A stretch of DNA of 64,000 nucleotides from Pisolithus tinctorius (Eukaryota > Basidiomycota > Agaricomycetes > Boletales > Pisolithaceae). Where the stretch lies: NCBI GenBank assembly GCA_024663395.1, contig JANFAH010000094.1, forward strand, positions 62,001-126,000. Reading direction: 5' to 3'. The notes under the pieces were generated by a model, which saw only the letters and a program-made list of their open reading frames with translations, did no database searches and was not told the origin of the DNA. Made by a program: the position numbers and the translations under genes. Below are positions 35,001 to 47,217 of the stretch, piece after piece; within the stretch, counting starts at the first letter, position 1, and every line of letters starts with the position of its first letter.

Positions 35001-37616
35001 ATGGACGTCCCTCATCCTCTCCAGTCTATCTTGCAATCCTTTCTTGTTTCCGATGCGTCAGCCGTACTTTTTGCGCCTCAAGTCTTAGAACGACTTTCGT
35101 CCAGCTGTCTCGCACCTTCCTCACACCTTCAGAAATGGTGCACTCGTATTACTTCACTGATACACTCAAAAGATCCAGGAGCGCGGTGGGCAGGAATATG
35201 CTTTGCATATCGAACGTCTGCTCTATCGGAACAGCTGCTAATTGAACATGCTCGGTCATGGATCGGAATTGTATTACCCCTTCTCTCAGTCTGTTAGATC
35301 ATGTCTATTGGCTACGGAAGAAATGCTGATGTATAATCCAAGAAACCAGAACCCAAACCAATACTGAAGGTTTCAATGCGGTACTTGCGCTTGGTGCTTG
35401 GTGCTGCAGCGGGCCATCCCGAATTTCAGAGACAAGTCGCTGCGCCAGCCGTTCCAAAAATTAGTGCCGCGCTGTTACACATTGCAGAGAATTCAATCGA
35501 CACGAATTTAAGGGTGACTTCTCCATGTTCTCAATTTTGTTTGGCATGTTAATAGATTACAGGCGCTGGCCACACAAGTGTTAAGCCAGCTTGTTATGTC
35601 ATATCCGTCTCAGCACAGGGCTTTAAGTTCAAAGCTGTTTGCCTTGTGCTACGGAATTTTTGGAGGTTCCTCACCGCAACCAACGGACGCTCGATTACTC
35701 GACGTTACGGCTGACTTATTTTCAACGCTGCATTACCTTGGTGGTAAAGTCGGAGGTGTTAACACCTGGCGGTCATGTTTAGATGCCGTCCTGTATGCTT
35801 CGTGGGTCGCTTGGGCCGCTCTAAGAACTACTTTCCCCAGCAGCATGACTCATTTGAGTGGGCAAACGTTGAACATGGAGGGTACCACTCCATCATACTT
35901 TGGGCCACTGCCTGGAGATCCGTTGACGGCCAACCTACTCTGCCTGGACAGACTAAATTGCAACATCACTGCAATATGTGCTTTATTAAGGTAACCGACA
36001 ACCATATCGCACGTTGTCTGTAGTCTCAGAACTTGGATGATACAGAGCACCCGTTCAACGACCAGTCAAGGTACCCATAGGTAATTTAGTCGCTTTTAGC
36101 TGCGCCTTATTGGCGTGCACAGATGAAGAACAGCAGGTATGCCATTTCGTGATATCATTTGTCGTGTAACTCGACATTCATTTAGAGCGAGCGACTCCTT
36201 AACCCTCAAGTCCGTGCTTTGGAAGTGGGAGCTTTACCACAAATCTGGATGCATGGATGCCGCCTACTCTCTTGCTTGTGCCAAGTGTAAGGGCAATCGA
36301 CTTCCTCCGTATGATGGTGATTTGGAAACACTTTGCAGTGCTCAGAAGCTCGTGGCTCCCAGTGCATCGCGGATAGTCACGATCATTGCCTGTCAACTCG
36401 AGAGGATCCAGGAAAAGTACCTGGAATTATACACCGTTGTCGACTTGTACTGAAATGAATCCCACAGCTCACGGCGCTCCGCTTTTCTTCAAATAGCGCA
36501 CGATATTCTTAGCCACTGCTCCGTTGTCGGCTCATCAATTGCCGTCACTCGTCTTATGAGGACAACGATCGCATCGTTATCACAGCTGTATCTTCCCCAA
36601 TCTGCTCAGGGTGGCGATGCTTCTTCACAGAAAACAGGCAAGAAAAGGGTGCGAGATTTTCAAGATGGCGACGCTCTTTCGACTCGCCAACAAGTGCTCT
36701 GCGCCACCAGCGACTCTTGCAACGCAATTCTCGTCGCTTTGGATGGTGAGACCTTGCTTGCAAAGAACGTCAGATATATTTAGGTTGCTTCCAGTCATTC
36801 ACGAAGGCCTGAAGAACATGGAGTTGCCCTTGCAAGTAAGATCACTCTCAACTCGAGTGCTGCTATCTCTCTTGCTCTCGTTGCCATCAACTCCCCCCCA
36901 AAGTCTTTCGTATGACCTTAATGTCTATAATCAACTTGTCAAAAGAGTGCGCGAAATCTGTCTAGACAACGCAGTAGGAACAAGCGAAATGAGCAGATTC
37001 GTGGGACTTGTCTTGCGATGTTGTGCTGTTGAAGGTGGTTTAGTAAGCTGCAATTTTGGTGATATCCGATATGTAATTCACCAGACCACAGGATCCAGCA
37101 TCCCTCGCTAAATTGCAGTCCTCGGTGGACCTCTTAATTCATCCCCGAAGGCCACCTCCCTCACAAAGATTACCTTCTTTGGAATTTCTGTTGCTTTCTT
37201 CAGCTGAGGAGAGCAAAGACCAAGCTGCCGCACGCCAGGCACATGGCCTCTCTGGACACAGCGGGACGGTTGAGGGGACAAGTCCGGTTGTACTTGAAAA
37301 AATCGGAGAACCTGCACGCGTTCTATCTCTGGTCCAGGAACGAAGTCCAGCGCCGCCTTTAAAACCTGACCGGTCGACCGATATATCACCTCCCAACCTA
37401 TCACCTTCAACGGACAGCGTTCCCGAGAGCCACGACATATCAATGGTCACGCATACACGATCACATCCATCGCCGCCAAGAGTCCAACCCCTTCCGGCTA
37501 TCCAACGACAAGAACAGCCTCCTAAACCAATCATCACCGTCCCTGTAACGCTGATTGCCGATGAGGACAACGAAGAGGTGCCTAGCATTGATATGGATTC
37601 CGACTCGGACGCGTAA
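35001..37616 (+). CDS. RIX1: pre-rRNA processing protein Rix1 (PELP1 family)
   Basis: Nucleolar/nucleoplasmic factor of the Rix1-Ipi1-Ipi3 complex, needed for ITS2 processing and late 60S maturation. The start chosen is ATG 35001 (MDVPHPLQSILQSFLVSDAS) because the frame upstream opens only with GTG. The diagnostic block is LHKWxxR..SLIHSKDPGARW, here LQKWCTRITSLIHSKDPGAR followed by WAGICFAYRTSALSEQLLIE. Helical repeats follow (SMRYLRLVLGAAAGHPEFQR; ALATQVLSQLVMSYPSQHRA; ALEVGALPQIWMHGC). The C-terminal part is disordered and Pro/Ser-rich and ends NEEVPSIDMDSDSDA, the acidic tail usual in this family. At least seven introns. The next gene downstream, on the opposite strand, is an RRN11-like factor, with RPA190 beyond. 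Confidence 0.85.
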
Positions 37617-37678
37617 AACTCGAAACTTCTGGTTTCATGCAAAAGCACATTACCCCGTTTATGTGCTGTGAAACAAAA

Positions 37679-38602
37679 TTAAAATGTGCCGTGTTCGACT
37701 CTCAGCCGTTTTGTTCGGGAAGCCTCTGGAGAGTCTGGTATATCTTCGTCAGACTCATGACGAAGGTCAGTGCGTGGAGCCTGTAACAGGCATTGTGCCT
37801 TTTGACAATAAGATAGAACTTGTTGTATAGAACCTGCATAGTTGTTCTTACTTACCATGTTCACCAGCGAGTCCACGACGGTATTATTAGGATCCAATGC
37901 CTTGGCACGCTGAAAGAATATCTGAGCGCGGTCGATGAGATTACGGTCTGTTCCACCTGAATCATCGTTTCCTGCTAAACACTCTGGGCTAGTAGCATGC
38001 ATCATTACGAAGGACTTGCCTTCAATCATGTCATTGGATAGCTGTGCATTGAACATACAACAGAGACCTGCGTATAGGTGAAGGGTCGGGTTGTCGTGGT
38101 AGGGGAACGATGGTAGGCAGCTGTCACCGTTGTTATCGAACACGACGGGGAAGGGACATCGACTACGCACAATTCTAATTCATCGAGGGCATCCCTGTGC
38201 CTGTCGGCTAGAATATAGAAATGTATAAGTTCAGTGAGGATTTTTTCCCGCTGTTGCACATCCGTCACAACAGGAACTAGCCGTTTGACGTGAGAGACAC
38301 GGCACCTCGTCAGGATGTTGCAACATCATCGCCTTCAGGTAGTCGACCTTTGTTGGAGTGCTCTCTACATCGTTGACGTGACGGTCGAGGAGGCCAACGC
38401 TTAATGTCCATAGATTCTTCCAGTTGACCTCGTTGCATCTTGCCAGAATGGCCCATGCCCGTCGCGCGCGTGCCATGTCCTGTTGCTGCAGACTGAGATG
38501 CAGTATGTCATATAGACGTCTGATATGAATGCGGCGCGAGGTTAGGCGTGGTTTGTCTTCGAGCAACGAGAACAGGAACTGATGATTGCAACTGGAGTCC
38601 AT
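37679..38602 (-). CDS. RNA polymerase I initiation factor Rrn11-like protein
   Basis: Probably a subunit of the core factor/SL1-like complex that places Pol I at the rDNA promoter. The best evidence is RRIHIRRLYDILHLSLQQQD followed by MARARRAWAILARCNEVNWK and NLWTLSVGLLDRH, a TPR-like helix pair of the kind I recall for the fungal Rrn11 family, then KVDYLKAMMLQHPDE. Later exons give VTDVQQREKILTELIHFYIL ADR and NPTLHLYAGLCCMF, RAQIFFQRAKALDPNNTVVD and a charged tail ESDEDIPDSPEASRTKRLRV. The start is uncertain. ATG 38602 may lie inside a 5' intron that begins with GTAAGTG near 38645, so a short first exon upstream is likely. Its closeness to RIX1 and RPA190 fits a ribosome-biogenesis role. 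Confidence 0.55.
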
Positions 38603-38790
38603 GAGAAGTGCAGCGACAAAGCCAAGTAGCAGTATGGCATCACTTACCATTCTGCACAACCACCATAGTACAGCACCACTACCTGCGTTTGCTCAAAATA
38701 CCTCAAGTTCACCACTGGCTGGCGCACTTGATTGCCGCGTAGACAACTATTGTCGTGTATTCCCGACCCCGCCTCGCACATTTCACGTCC

Positions 38791-39968
38791 ATGGACGGTG
38801 ACTTTGACTTTGGTACTTCTGTGTGGGGAGCACCCACAGACCCTCCTCACTTGTTGAACACCACGATCGCCAGCACGTTTTCTGTACCCTCTCCCGCATT
38901 GTCGCACGACCCGTTTGATGATTTCGATGACTTTCATACACCACCCCAGACTCAAAACCCATCCATTGCACAAGACGACGACTTCGGAGATTTTGGAGAC
39001 TTTGGAGAACCAGGACCATCAGACTCCGCTTTCGTCTTCGAGGAGGACGTTAATTTTGAAGAAAATGCCACGAGTGTCGAATATTCCCAGTCAACATGGG
39101 AGGCATTACAACTAGATCCTCTACCTTCAGAGGAAGATTTGAGACGACAGGTGGAAGACATTTTGGGTTCGGAGTGGGCAAAGGATCTCTCTGAGGTAAC
39201 TATCGATGGCCACATCAGACAGGCTGAGGGTATTGGCCAGTTCCTTGTGGAGCCTGCGAGGTATGTATTCCCGTTCCTCAGCTAACTAACTCAGAACCAA
39301 GATTTGCAGTCGTCAACTGTATAACATGCTGGTCAATTCACCGCCCTCCACGGAACCCATTAACTGGGTGCGGTCGCGCATCCGACAGCAACACTTGATT
39401 GCCTTGGGACTGCCGGTTAACCTTGACGAAATACTGCCCCAAGCAGGGGCAAAACCCCTGCCTCTTCTGAATGTCTCGACAAGGCCTATGTCTGCCCCAC
39501 CCGTGGCACCGAATATCCTGCCACGGAGTACGCCTGCCTCGAGGGGTAACTCACGACCTGGTACGCCACGCTCGGGAACACCGCAACCCACTTTACGGAT
39601 GGGAGTTCCAGTCATAAAACAACTTGGCCTGGGACCCAGGCCTCAGCTAGATGAAAGGAGACTGAACGAGTTACTAGACCTCGATCCAGGTATGTTGTCA
39701 TGCTTAGGTGTGTGACAGTGACGTGTAAGGCAATCATGTTGCAGAGGGACTGAATCTTTTACCCCTGGCCAAGTTGGAGAAATACCTTTCTGAGTTGCGA
39801 TCAGAGACGACAAATACTTCCTCACTCCTGACATATCTCCTACAAACACGGGATGCCTTGCAGCAGGACTCTGAAACATATAACAAGTTGATTGCAGAGC
39901 TGGTGAGTGAGGCACAGAAGACTAAGCTAGGGAAAAGGACTGGGAAGCGTAGTGGTACACTAAGCTAA
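38791..39968 (+). CDS. AP-1/clathrin accessory protein, Laa2-like (DUF5102)
   Basis: Acidic protein starting MDGDFDFGTSVWGAPTDPP at ATG 38791. Its N-terminal third carries repeated adaptor-ear and clathrin-type motifs (DPFDDFDDF, DDDFGDFGDFGEPG), as in aftiphilin-like proteins. A folded part follows: LRRQVEDILGSEWAKDLSEV, IRQAEGIGQFLVEPAS, RQLYNMLVNSPPSTEPINWV and RSRIRQQHLIALGLPVNLDE. A Pro/Arg/Ser-rich linker (RSTPASRGNSRPGTPRSGTP) leads to a C-terminal helix block PLAKLEKYLSELRSET and TYLLQTRDALQQDSETYN. Yeast Laa2 has similar FG(D/E)F motifs and helps load AP-1; I place this gene there from memory with moderate confidence. Two introns are inferred (donors near 39259 and 39689). It is divergent from the RRN11-like gene, 188 bp apart. 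Confidence 0.6.
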
Positions 39969-39995
39969 TAGGATTCCGCATTGATTGTGTCAGAT

Positions 39996-40001
39996 CACGT
40001 G
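39996..40001. promoter_or_regulatory. CACGTG E-box upstream of RPA190
   Basis: A TCACGTGA palindrome containing CACGTG, 78 bp before the RPA190 start codon, in the 110-bp gap after the Laa2-like gene. It is a candidate bHLH (Cbf1-type) site. Confidence 0.4.
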
Positions 40002-40078
40002 ACATGGCGATCACGGTAAAAACTTGTTAGCATGTCCGAGACACTACATACTATTCCTTCGAGAGCAGACTGTCGACG

Positions 40079-43000
40079 ATGAATGTCGCGATATCCGTGC
40101 CTGCGACGGTCAAGAGCGTTTCCTTCTCATTTCTCTCTAGCGAGGACATACGCAGAATTTCCGTCAAGCAAATAGTTAACCCAGTGTTACTCGACGACCT
40201 CAACAGACCGAATATCGGCGGCCTTTATGATCCAGCACTCGGCCCAAGTGATCGACAGGACATGTCAGTGTTATAGGACTAGTGGATACACTTTACCGCT
40301 GACCTTGTTTACCAGTTGTGCAACTTGTCACCTGAACTATTTCACCTGTCCTGGCCACTATGGACATATCGAGCTCCCTGCCCCAGTGTATCATCCGCTT
40401 TTTATGACGCATATGTACAATCTTCTTCGCGGTACCTGTCTATTTTGCCATAGGTTCAAAACGCGTCAATCGGTGGTGCGCTGCCTCTCGTTTTGTCTTT
40501 CTAACAAAATATAACGTCTGCTAAACGACAGTTGTGCAAGTATGCTGCAAAGCTACGGCTTCTGGAACACGGTTTATTGGATGCTGCGCTTGGCGTGGAC
40601 GACCTCCACATACAGGACAAGGGTAATGGCGACGACGAGGATGAAGATTCACGAGGGGAAACCGTTGAGGAGTTCGAAAAGCGTGTGGAGTTGTATGTCC
40701 GAATCCATCTTTCCCGTGCATGCAGTAGAAGGGACCAGTACAAGGACGAGCTCGTTTATCAAGCGAGGAAAGACGTCATTACAGACTTTCTGAAGTCTAC
40801 CATTGCCAAGAAGTGTCAAAATGCAGGATGTGGAGCGTGAGTCCGGTGTTTGCCTATCTTGACAGTACTGAACATCGTGCACAGTTTTGGCTACACATTC
40901 CGCAAGGAAGGATCTACAAAAGTCATAGAATACGATCTTCCTATCAAGCAAAAAGACCAGCATTTTGCATTAAGCCTCCGCCGCCCCGATGTACTTTTGT
41001 CTGAAGGTCAACGGGGCGAAAGGGTTGAGCAACATCTGGATGATCAGATCCTTGACGATGACGACGCTCCGGCGTCAGAACCTGAAGGGGATATGGCCTA
41101 TTCCGATGAAGAAGAAGAGCCATCAAAAAAAGAAAAAGAGTCACTTCCAAGGACGGCTAGTGGAAGGGTGAAGACCTCGCGTGGTCGTAATGAAAGGGTG
41201 ATGGCACCAGAGGAGTGCCGGGCACATCTTCGTCGTCTTTTTGCAAATTGTCCTTTGATGTGTTCTCTACTGTTTGGGCGACATGGGCCATTCACGCCAC
41301 TTTTACGCAACGGGCTCACCCGTGCTTCTCCAGACATATTCTTTATGGAGGCGATCCCTGTACCACCCACACGTTTCCGACCTCCAGCGAAAATGGGCGA
41401 TTCGCTATTTGAGCACTCTCAAAACGAATTACTGGCCAAGATTTTGAACACATCATACAGATTACGAGACTTGACTGCAGATCTCCAGGTCTCCTCAGCG
41501 AAATCTTCGACTATCGACGATTCTTCTCGCAGACGTCTATTAGGATCACTCTTGGAAACCCTTGTTCAGCTACAAGTGGATGTGAACAGCTTCATGGACA
41601 GCAACAAGAACCCAGCGCCTGTACGTCAAGGAAAGCAACCTCCCGCCGGAGTGAAGCAAGGGTTGGAGAAGAAAGAAGGCTTATTCAGGAAGCACATGAT
41701 GGCAAGTGATGTTATACATTTACGTGTGTTCAGTGTGACTGATGTAGACTATCAGGGAAAAAGGGTCAATTATGCTGCGCGCTCAGTTATTTCTCCTGAT
41801 GTTAACATTGAACCCAACGAAATCGGAGTCCCACCGGTATTCGCCCGTAAATTGACCTTTCCCGAGCCCGTCACTCCCATGAACTTTCAAAAGTTGCGAC
41901 AGTGGGTTATCAATGGACCAAAATGCTATCCGGGCGCTACAATGGTAGAATACGAGGATGGCCGTCAACAGTCTTTGGTATCGCCTTCTCACATCGAGCC
42001 CGCCCTCTGTACTCAGGCATTGTCGTATAGGAAAAACTCACCGTTGAACAACGTACAGCGATTGCCAATCAATTATACACTCCACAAGATGGGGGTGAGC
42101 ACAACGGCCTCTCGACTAGAACAGCTTCCATCAATAAGAAGGTCTATCGACATCTACAGGACGGGGATATTTTAATTTTGAATCGCCAACCTACATTACA
42201 CAAACCTAGTATGATGTGCCACCGAGCTCGCATTCTACATGGCGAAAAGACCATTCGAATGCACTATGCGAATTGGTCAGGCATCCTTAATTGGTCCTTC
42301 AACATTTGACTCACCTCCCACTTTCTAGTAATTCATACAATGGTAGATCTATTTTTTATGGTCCGAATGGGTGCTGACTTCTCGAGTATAGCGGATTTTG
42401 ACGGAGACGGTAAGTCCATCGACGTCTGAATACCCGGGTGTCTTAACTGAGCCTTGCAGAAATGAACATCCATTTTCCTCGTGAGTCCATCCTTCTTAAT
42501 GGTGCGGGTGATACCAAATCGCCTCAGAAAACCAGGTGGCGAGAGCCGAAGCAACGTATATCGCCAACACCGACAACCAGTATCTTGTCCCCACATCGGG
42601 AAAGCCACTCCGCGGTCTGATTCAGGATCATGTCGTTGCTGGTGTATGGATGACTTGTAAAGACACATTTTTTTCGAGGGAAGAGTACTTTCAGCTGCTT
42701 TATGGTGCCCTTCGACCTGAGGGAGAGTTTGGTACTGACTCGATAAGGACTCTCCCTCCTGCGATTTGGAAGCCCAGGCCTCTCTGGACTGGCAAGCAAA
42801 TAGTGAGGAATTCTGGTGAAGGGGGTGATCAAGACACTGATACTCTGCAGATCTCAACGGTTGTCCTGAACATTTCCCCTTCTTATGCCGAAGGGCTGAA
42901 CCTTGAGGCAAAATCTAAGGTGCCAGGTCACCTGTGGGGGAAAGGGTCTTCAGAAGATCGCGTTATTTTTATGAATGGGGAATTACTTTGCGGTGTTCTG

Positions 43001-45967
43001 GACAAGTCCGCCTTTGGTGCATCAGATTACGGTTTAGTGCACTCAGTGTACGAGCTGTACGGTGCAGAAATCGCAGGGCAGCTCTTGGGCATTCTCAGTC
43101 GGTTATTCACCAAGTTCTTGCAACACAGGGCTTTTACCTGTCGTATGGATGACCTTGCACTGACCCCTGATGGTGATCGCGCACGGACTACGATATTGCG
43201 GCAGAATGAAAATCTCGGGACGGAGGGTGCCATAGAAAACTTCCCGTCGCTGGCCAATACGCCGAGAGAAGACATCCCGGCAGCGCTGACCACACTCCTG
43301 GAAGATGTTCTTCGGGACGACAACAAAATGGCCGGTCTCGATGTTACTGTCAAGACGAAGCTAGCTGTGTTGACGAAGTCTATCGCGGACGCTTGCATTC
43401 CAGATGGCCTCCTTCGTAAATTCCCCCACAACCACATGCAGACCATGACCCAATCCGGTGCTAAGGGTAGCGCAGTCAACGCCCAACAAATATCATGTGC
43501 TCTCGGTCAACAGGAGTTGGAAGGTCGACGTGTTCCGGTAATGGTCAGTGGAAAGACGCTGCCATCCTTCAAGGCACTCGAAACGAGGGCTATTGCTGGT
43601 GGATACGTGGCAAGCCGGTTTTTGACTGGCGTAAAACCCCAGGAGTTTTACTTCCACTGTATGGCAGGCCGAGAGGGACTTATTGACACTGCAGTGAAGA
43701 CATCTCGCTCTGGGTACCTCCAACGATGTCTCATCAAGCACCTCGAGGGCATCCGTGTCCACTACGATAACACTGTTCGTGGGAGTGACTCATCCGTCTA
43801 TCAATTTCATTATGGAGGTGATGGTCTAGACGTCACAAAGCAGAAGCACTTATTCCAATTCGACTTCATTGCTCGAAACAACATTACACTTCTCAACCGT
43901 TATCGCCCCAAGAACATATCCGGTGCGATTAATGACGTCGATGCTCTCTCATATATGAAGAAGGTACTCAAGAAGTCGAATGTCCGGCCCAGTCCTTGGA
44001 CCCTGTCACCTCGTGAACGGCTTTCTCCTGCGATGGATGTGTACAGCCCCAGTCGTTTCCTTGGCTGCACGTCAGAAAAGTTTGCAGAAGCCATAGAAAA
44101 ATACATCGATTCACATCCTCCGACCATCAAGCGGAAGTCGCACCAAGAAGTCATTCGACGAAGACAAGAGCCAATGAAACCCAAGTACTTCCGTTTGTTG
44201 ATGAATGTGAAGTACCTGAAGAGTCTTGTCGAACCTGGCGAGGCCGTGGGTCTTCTCGCTTCACAGGGGTATGTCCCTTGAAAGCAGGATCATCACTTGC
44301 TGACTTTGGTACAGCGTTGGCGAGCCTTCCACACAGATGACGCTGAATACCTTCCACTTTGCTGGCAAGTATTTCACAGAAAATCGAACGAAATTGTCAC
44401 TTAGCTCTTCGTAGGGCACGGAGCTGCGAACGTTACTCTTGGTATTCCTCGTTTGCGGGAGATTGTCATGACGGCATCCCAGAAACCTAAAACCCCGTCA
44501 ATGACAATGGATGTTGTTCCAGGGACGTCCGAAAAGGATATTCAAACATTCTGCAAGAGGGCCAACAGGCTTACACTCTCTCAAATCGTTGACAGCGTCA
44601 CAGTAAAGGAACGCCTTGTCGTCAACAACGACGCCCGGCGTACGGAATTCCAAGTTGACATCCAGTTCTTCCCCGAGGACGAGTACGTTGCCCAGTATGA
44701 TATACAAGCCGTCGAAGTTCTGGCCGTCTTTGGAGCTCGCTTTCCCTTCATACTTAAGCGCGAGATAATGTCAGAAATGAAGAAACTGGACGCCGATCTC
44801 AGGCGCCAGATGGAGCAGCTTGGCAAAGGGAAAGCTAGCAAGGAGCCAGTTGCTGGGGAGGAAGTTGACGAGGTTGAAGAAGGGGACAAAGAAGGGAAGG
44901 GCAATAGCAAGAAAGCAAATGACAGCGAGAGTGAGCAAGATGATGACGACGTCGAAGACGCTAAGGTCGCCATGCGGAAAAAGGAAAAGTCGTCATATGA
45001 ATCTGACGATGGAAGTGATGTCTTCAATGACGACGCCAACGAAGCTGCGTATGCTTCTGATGGCGGTGAATCGGGTGACCCTCGAGATTCTGAACGGCCG
45101 CTTAAACGGCGTAGCAGTCTCCAGGATCAAGCCGAAGAGGTTGCTGATTTGTTCCAACAGAATCTCAAGCAGGCAGCATCGTTCGAGTTTACTGCTTCTT
45201 CCTGTTCGTTCAAACTGGAGGCAAGTTATGACATTTGCATCGTTGGGCGATGGATGGTTATAGCGCTTGCTTTCCAGTTCACCGCGGACTTCCCGAAACT
45301 TCTACTTGTGGGAATCGTTGAACATGCCTGTCGAAAGACTGTCATCCGGGAAATCCCTAGGATAGCGAATTGCTTCAGCGTCGTAACAACGAATAACGGT
45401 AAAGAGAGAACGCGGGTAAGCGCTGTTCTTTACTTGTTGCGTGATGTCACTGATGTAGTCTCTGCAGTTAACCACCAATGGATCTAATTTGCAGGGTATA
45501 TGGCAATTCGCAAGTGGCCCGGACGACAGTATCATAAATCTCGACACCATCTATTCGAACGACATTTACTCGATATTACAGACTTATGGAGTAGAGATGG
45601 CGCGTGCAGCGATTTTGCGTGAGATTGCGGGTGTGTTTGATGCATACAAGATAGACGTCGACATCAGGCACCTGGAGTTGATTGCGGATTATATGGTAGG
45701 ATTCCTTCAGTATGGATGGGCGATATTTCTGACGCATCCCATCAGACCTTCGAGGGCGGCTACAAGCCCTTCAACAGGAAAGGTCTTTCTACGAATCCGT
45801 CGCCACTTCTCAAGGCCTCGTACGAAACGACGACTGCGTTCTTGTCGGATGCTACTCTGCATGGAGACTTTGACGACTTGACGACGCCGTCGAGCAACAT
45901 AGTTGTGGGGCGACCGATCTTGACGGGGACGGGGGTGTTCGATGTGGTGATGCCCATAGGCGTGTGA
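40079..45967 (+). CDS. RPA190: RNA polymerase I largest subunit (A190)
   Basis: Catalytic largest subunit of Pol I, which makes 35S pre-rRNA in the nucleolus. ATG 40079 gives [20 protein letters not shown]. The N-terminal zinc site is [20 protein letters not shown]. The acidic Pol I insertion ([20 protein letters not shown]) is present. The clamp and active-site region give [33 protein letters not shown] and, across two tiny introns, the Mg-binding ADFDGDEMNIHFP with all three Asp. Later come [20 protein letters not shown] (bridge helix), [37 protein letters not shown], the Pol I-specific acidic jaw insert and, at the end, [14 protein letters not shown]. An apparent one-base frameshift lies in a run of five G at 42091-42095, between LHKMG and [16 protein letters not shown]. 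Either the run has lost a base here or the base call is wrong. Confidence 0.95.
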
Positions 45968-46100
45968 CGATCAGATACGTTGTGTCACGCATTATTTGCT
46001 TGTGTTTGTGCAGTCGTCCAATTATTTCTTTTTCCTTTTTTTATTTTATTTTATTTCACTGTGAGAAAGAAGTCGGTCAACGCCTTTTCCGACACGCCTC

Positions 46101-46859
46101 ATGGCATCGCGGTCTGCCCATCGCACACCCCTGCAGGAACTCCCTGTGGAGCAGTTCATCGCTCCCAGTGCAGACACAAGAAAACACAAGCGCCCACTCT
46201 CTCCAAGCAGATCCAGTGCTTTGTGCAATCCCGCCAAACGTCGCATCCTCGATGTGGAAGGCATTTCCACATCGCATGGCCATGCACTTTCATCCTTTGC
46301 CTTCAGACCTATATCGTCGACCATCTGTGGCGCACATCTCGTCACCCCATTGCGGCCTTCCAGAAAACCAGACACACACTCTCCCATTGCCCTTCCATCC
46401 AGCAGTGATCCCTCCAGGACGTACCTGAACACCCGCGCGCCACATGGCCCGCCTTTAGGCCTTGATGAGGGAATCAGTCTTCCTCCAACTTCATCTAGAC
46501 TCTGGTACTCTCACACGCCACCTACCGTTCATCTACATTACTCCACACAGGATGTCGACCGCCAATCAAAGCACTACCCGGGCTTCGACGTATATCATGA
46601 CGGTCCCACCCGAGTGGGGCCACCCGTTTCTGCAGAGCCACTGCAGGACAACGGCGGACGTATGGAGGTGAACTTGGAAGGAGAGGAGGATACCAAGGAG
46701 AACGTGCCACCCAAACGGAAGACGAAGAAAATATGTTCAAAGAGCTCTCCTTCTACCACACCGAGCAACCCCACTAGCTCCTGCCTGCGCATATTTCCGC
46801 GCAAGAACGACGCCGGATACTCGGCGAACGTGCCCTCATCATTCTTGGCACCGCGATGA
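46101..46859 (+). CDS. conserved hypothetical protein with KEN box
   Basis: Single-exon 252-residue protein of unknown function, ATG 46101, stop 46857-46859. It is largely disordered and Pro/Ser-rich. Two short conserved-looking blocks stand out: RTPLQELPVEQFIAPS at the start, and KRPLSPSRSSALCNPAKRRI near residues 34-53 (SP site plus basic cluster). A KEN box with following prolines occurs at EDTKENVPPKRKTKK (about residue 200), next to a bipartite basic stretch that could direct it to the nucleus. KENxxP boxes are degrons read by APC/C-Cdh1, so cell-cycle-dependent turnover is plausible. I know no named family; the assignment is from motifs only. It follows RPA190 on the same strand after 133 bp. 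Confidence 0.7.
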   Translation: MASRSAHRTPLQELPVEQFIAPSADTRKHKRPLSPSRSSALCNPAKRRILDVEGISTSHGHALSSFAFRPISSTICGAHLVTPLRPSRKPDTHSPIALPSSSDPSRTYLNTRAPHGPPLGLDEGISLPPTSSRLWYSHTPPTVHLHYSTQDVDRQSKHYPGFDVYHDGPTRVGPPVSAEPLQDNGGRMEVNLEGEEDTKENVPPKRKTKKICSKSSPSTTPSNPTSSCLRIFPRKNDAGYSANVPSSFLAPR

Positions 46860-47217
46860 ATGGCTTTTGCACTCAGTGCCTCTTTTTTTCTTTGTCTCAC
46901 AGAAAGGCCGAAGGTGATGTGCCTTCAATGCTACCGCCCCTTATTGGCGATGAAAGTACATGTCTAAGGGTTTCATCCATTTACACTTACGTCTAGATAA
47001 TTGATCATATGCTTCATCATTCGAAGACATACCATGCTTGCATTTCCACACCCGTACATTGCCTATACATACACACATACTCACACCTTTTCATATGTAC
47101 TAGTTGATCATATGCAACAACCAAGTGTGTTGGACTAGGTCGGTAAAACCTGACCACGTGTCAACAGACATTGCATACCACATCCTACTTTACCACCATA
47201 CATCGCGTCCACGTTAT
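46860..47217. promoter_or_regulatory. intergenic: probable displaced LCL2 promoter
   Basis: About 360 bases between the KEN-box gene and the inverted repeat. It is AT-rich with short CA/TA runs (catacacacatac near 47066) and ends in a CACGTG box at 47155-47160. Without the inverted repeat this stretch would lie directly before the LCL2 start codon, so it may be the native LCL2 promoter. No coding potential. Confidence 0.4.
47155..47160. promoter_or_regulatory. CACGTG E-box near LCL2/inverted repeat
   Basis: Perfect CACGTG 57 bp before the left edge of the inverted repeat. It lies 751 bp from the LCL2 start now and would lie about 57 bp from it without the repeat. Confidence 0.35.

Noticed and set aside
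37139..37648. 169-codon minus-strand frame
   Set aside because: Antisense to the disordered C-terminal exon of RIX1.
44581..45039. 152-codon minus-strand frame rich in Ser
   Set aside because: Shadow of the acidic insert of RPA190; Ser runs are the antisense of Glu/Asp codons.
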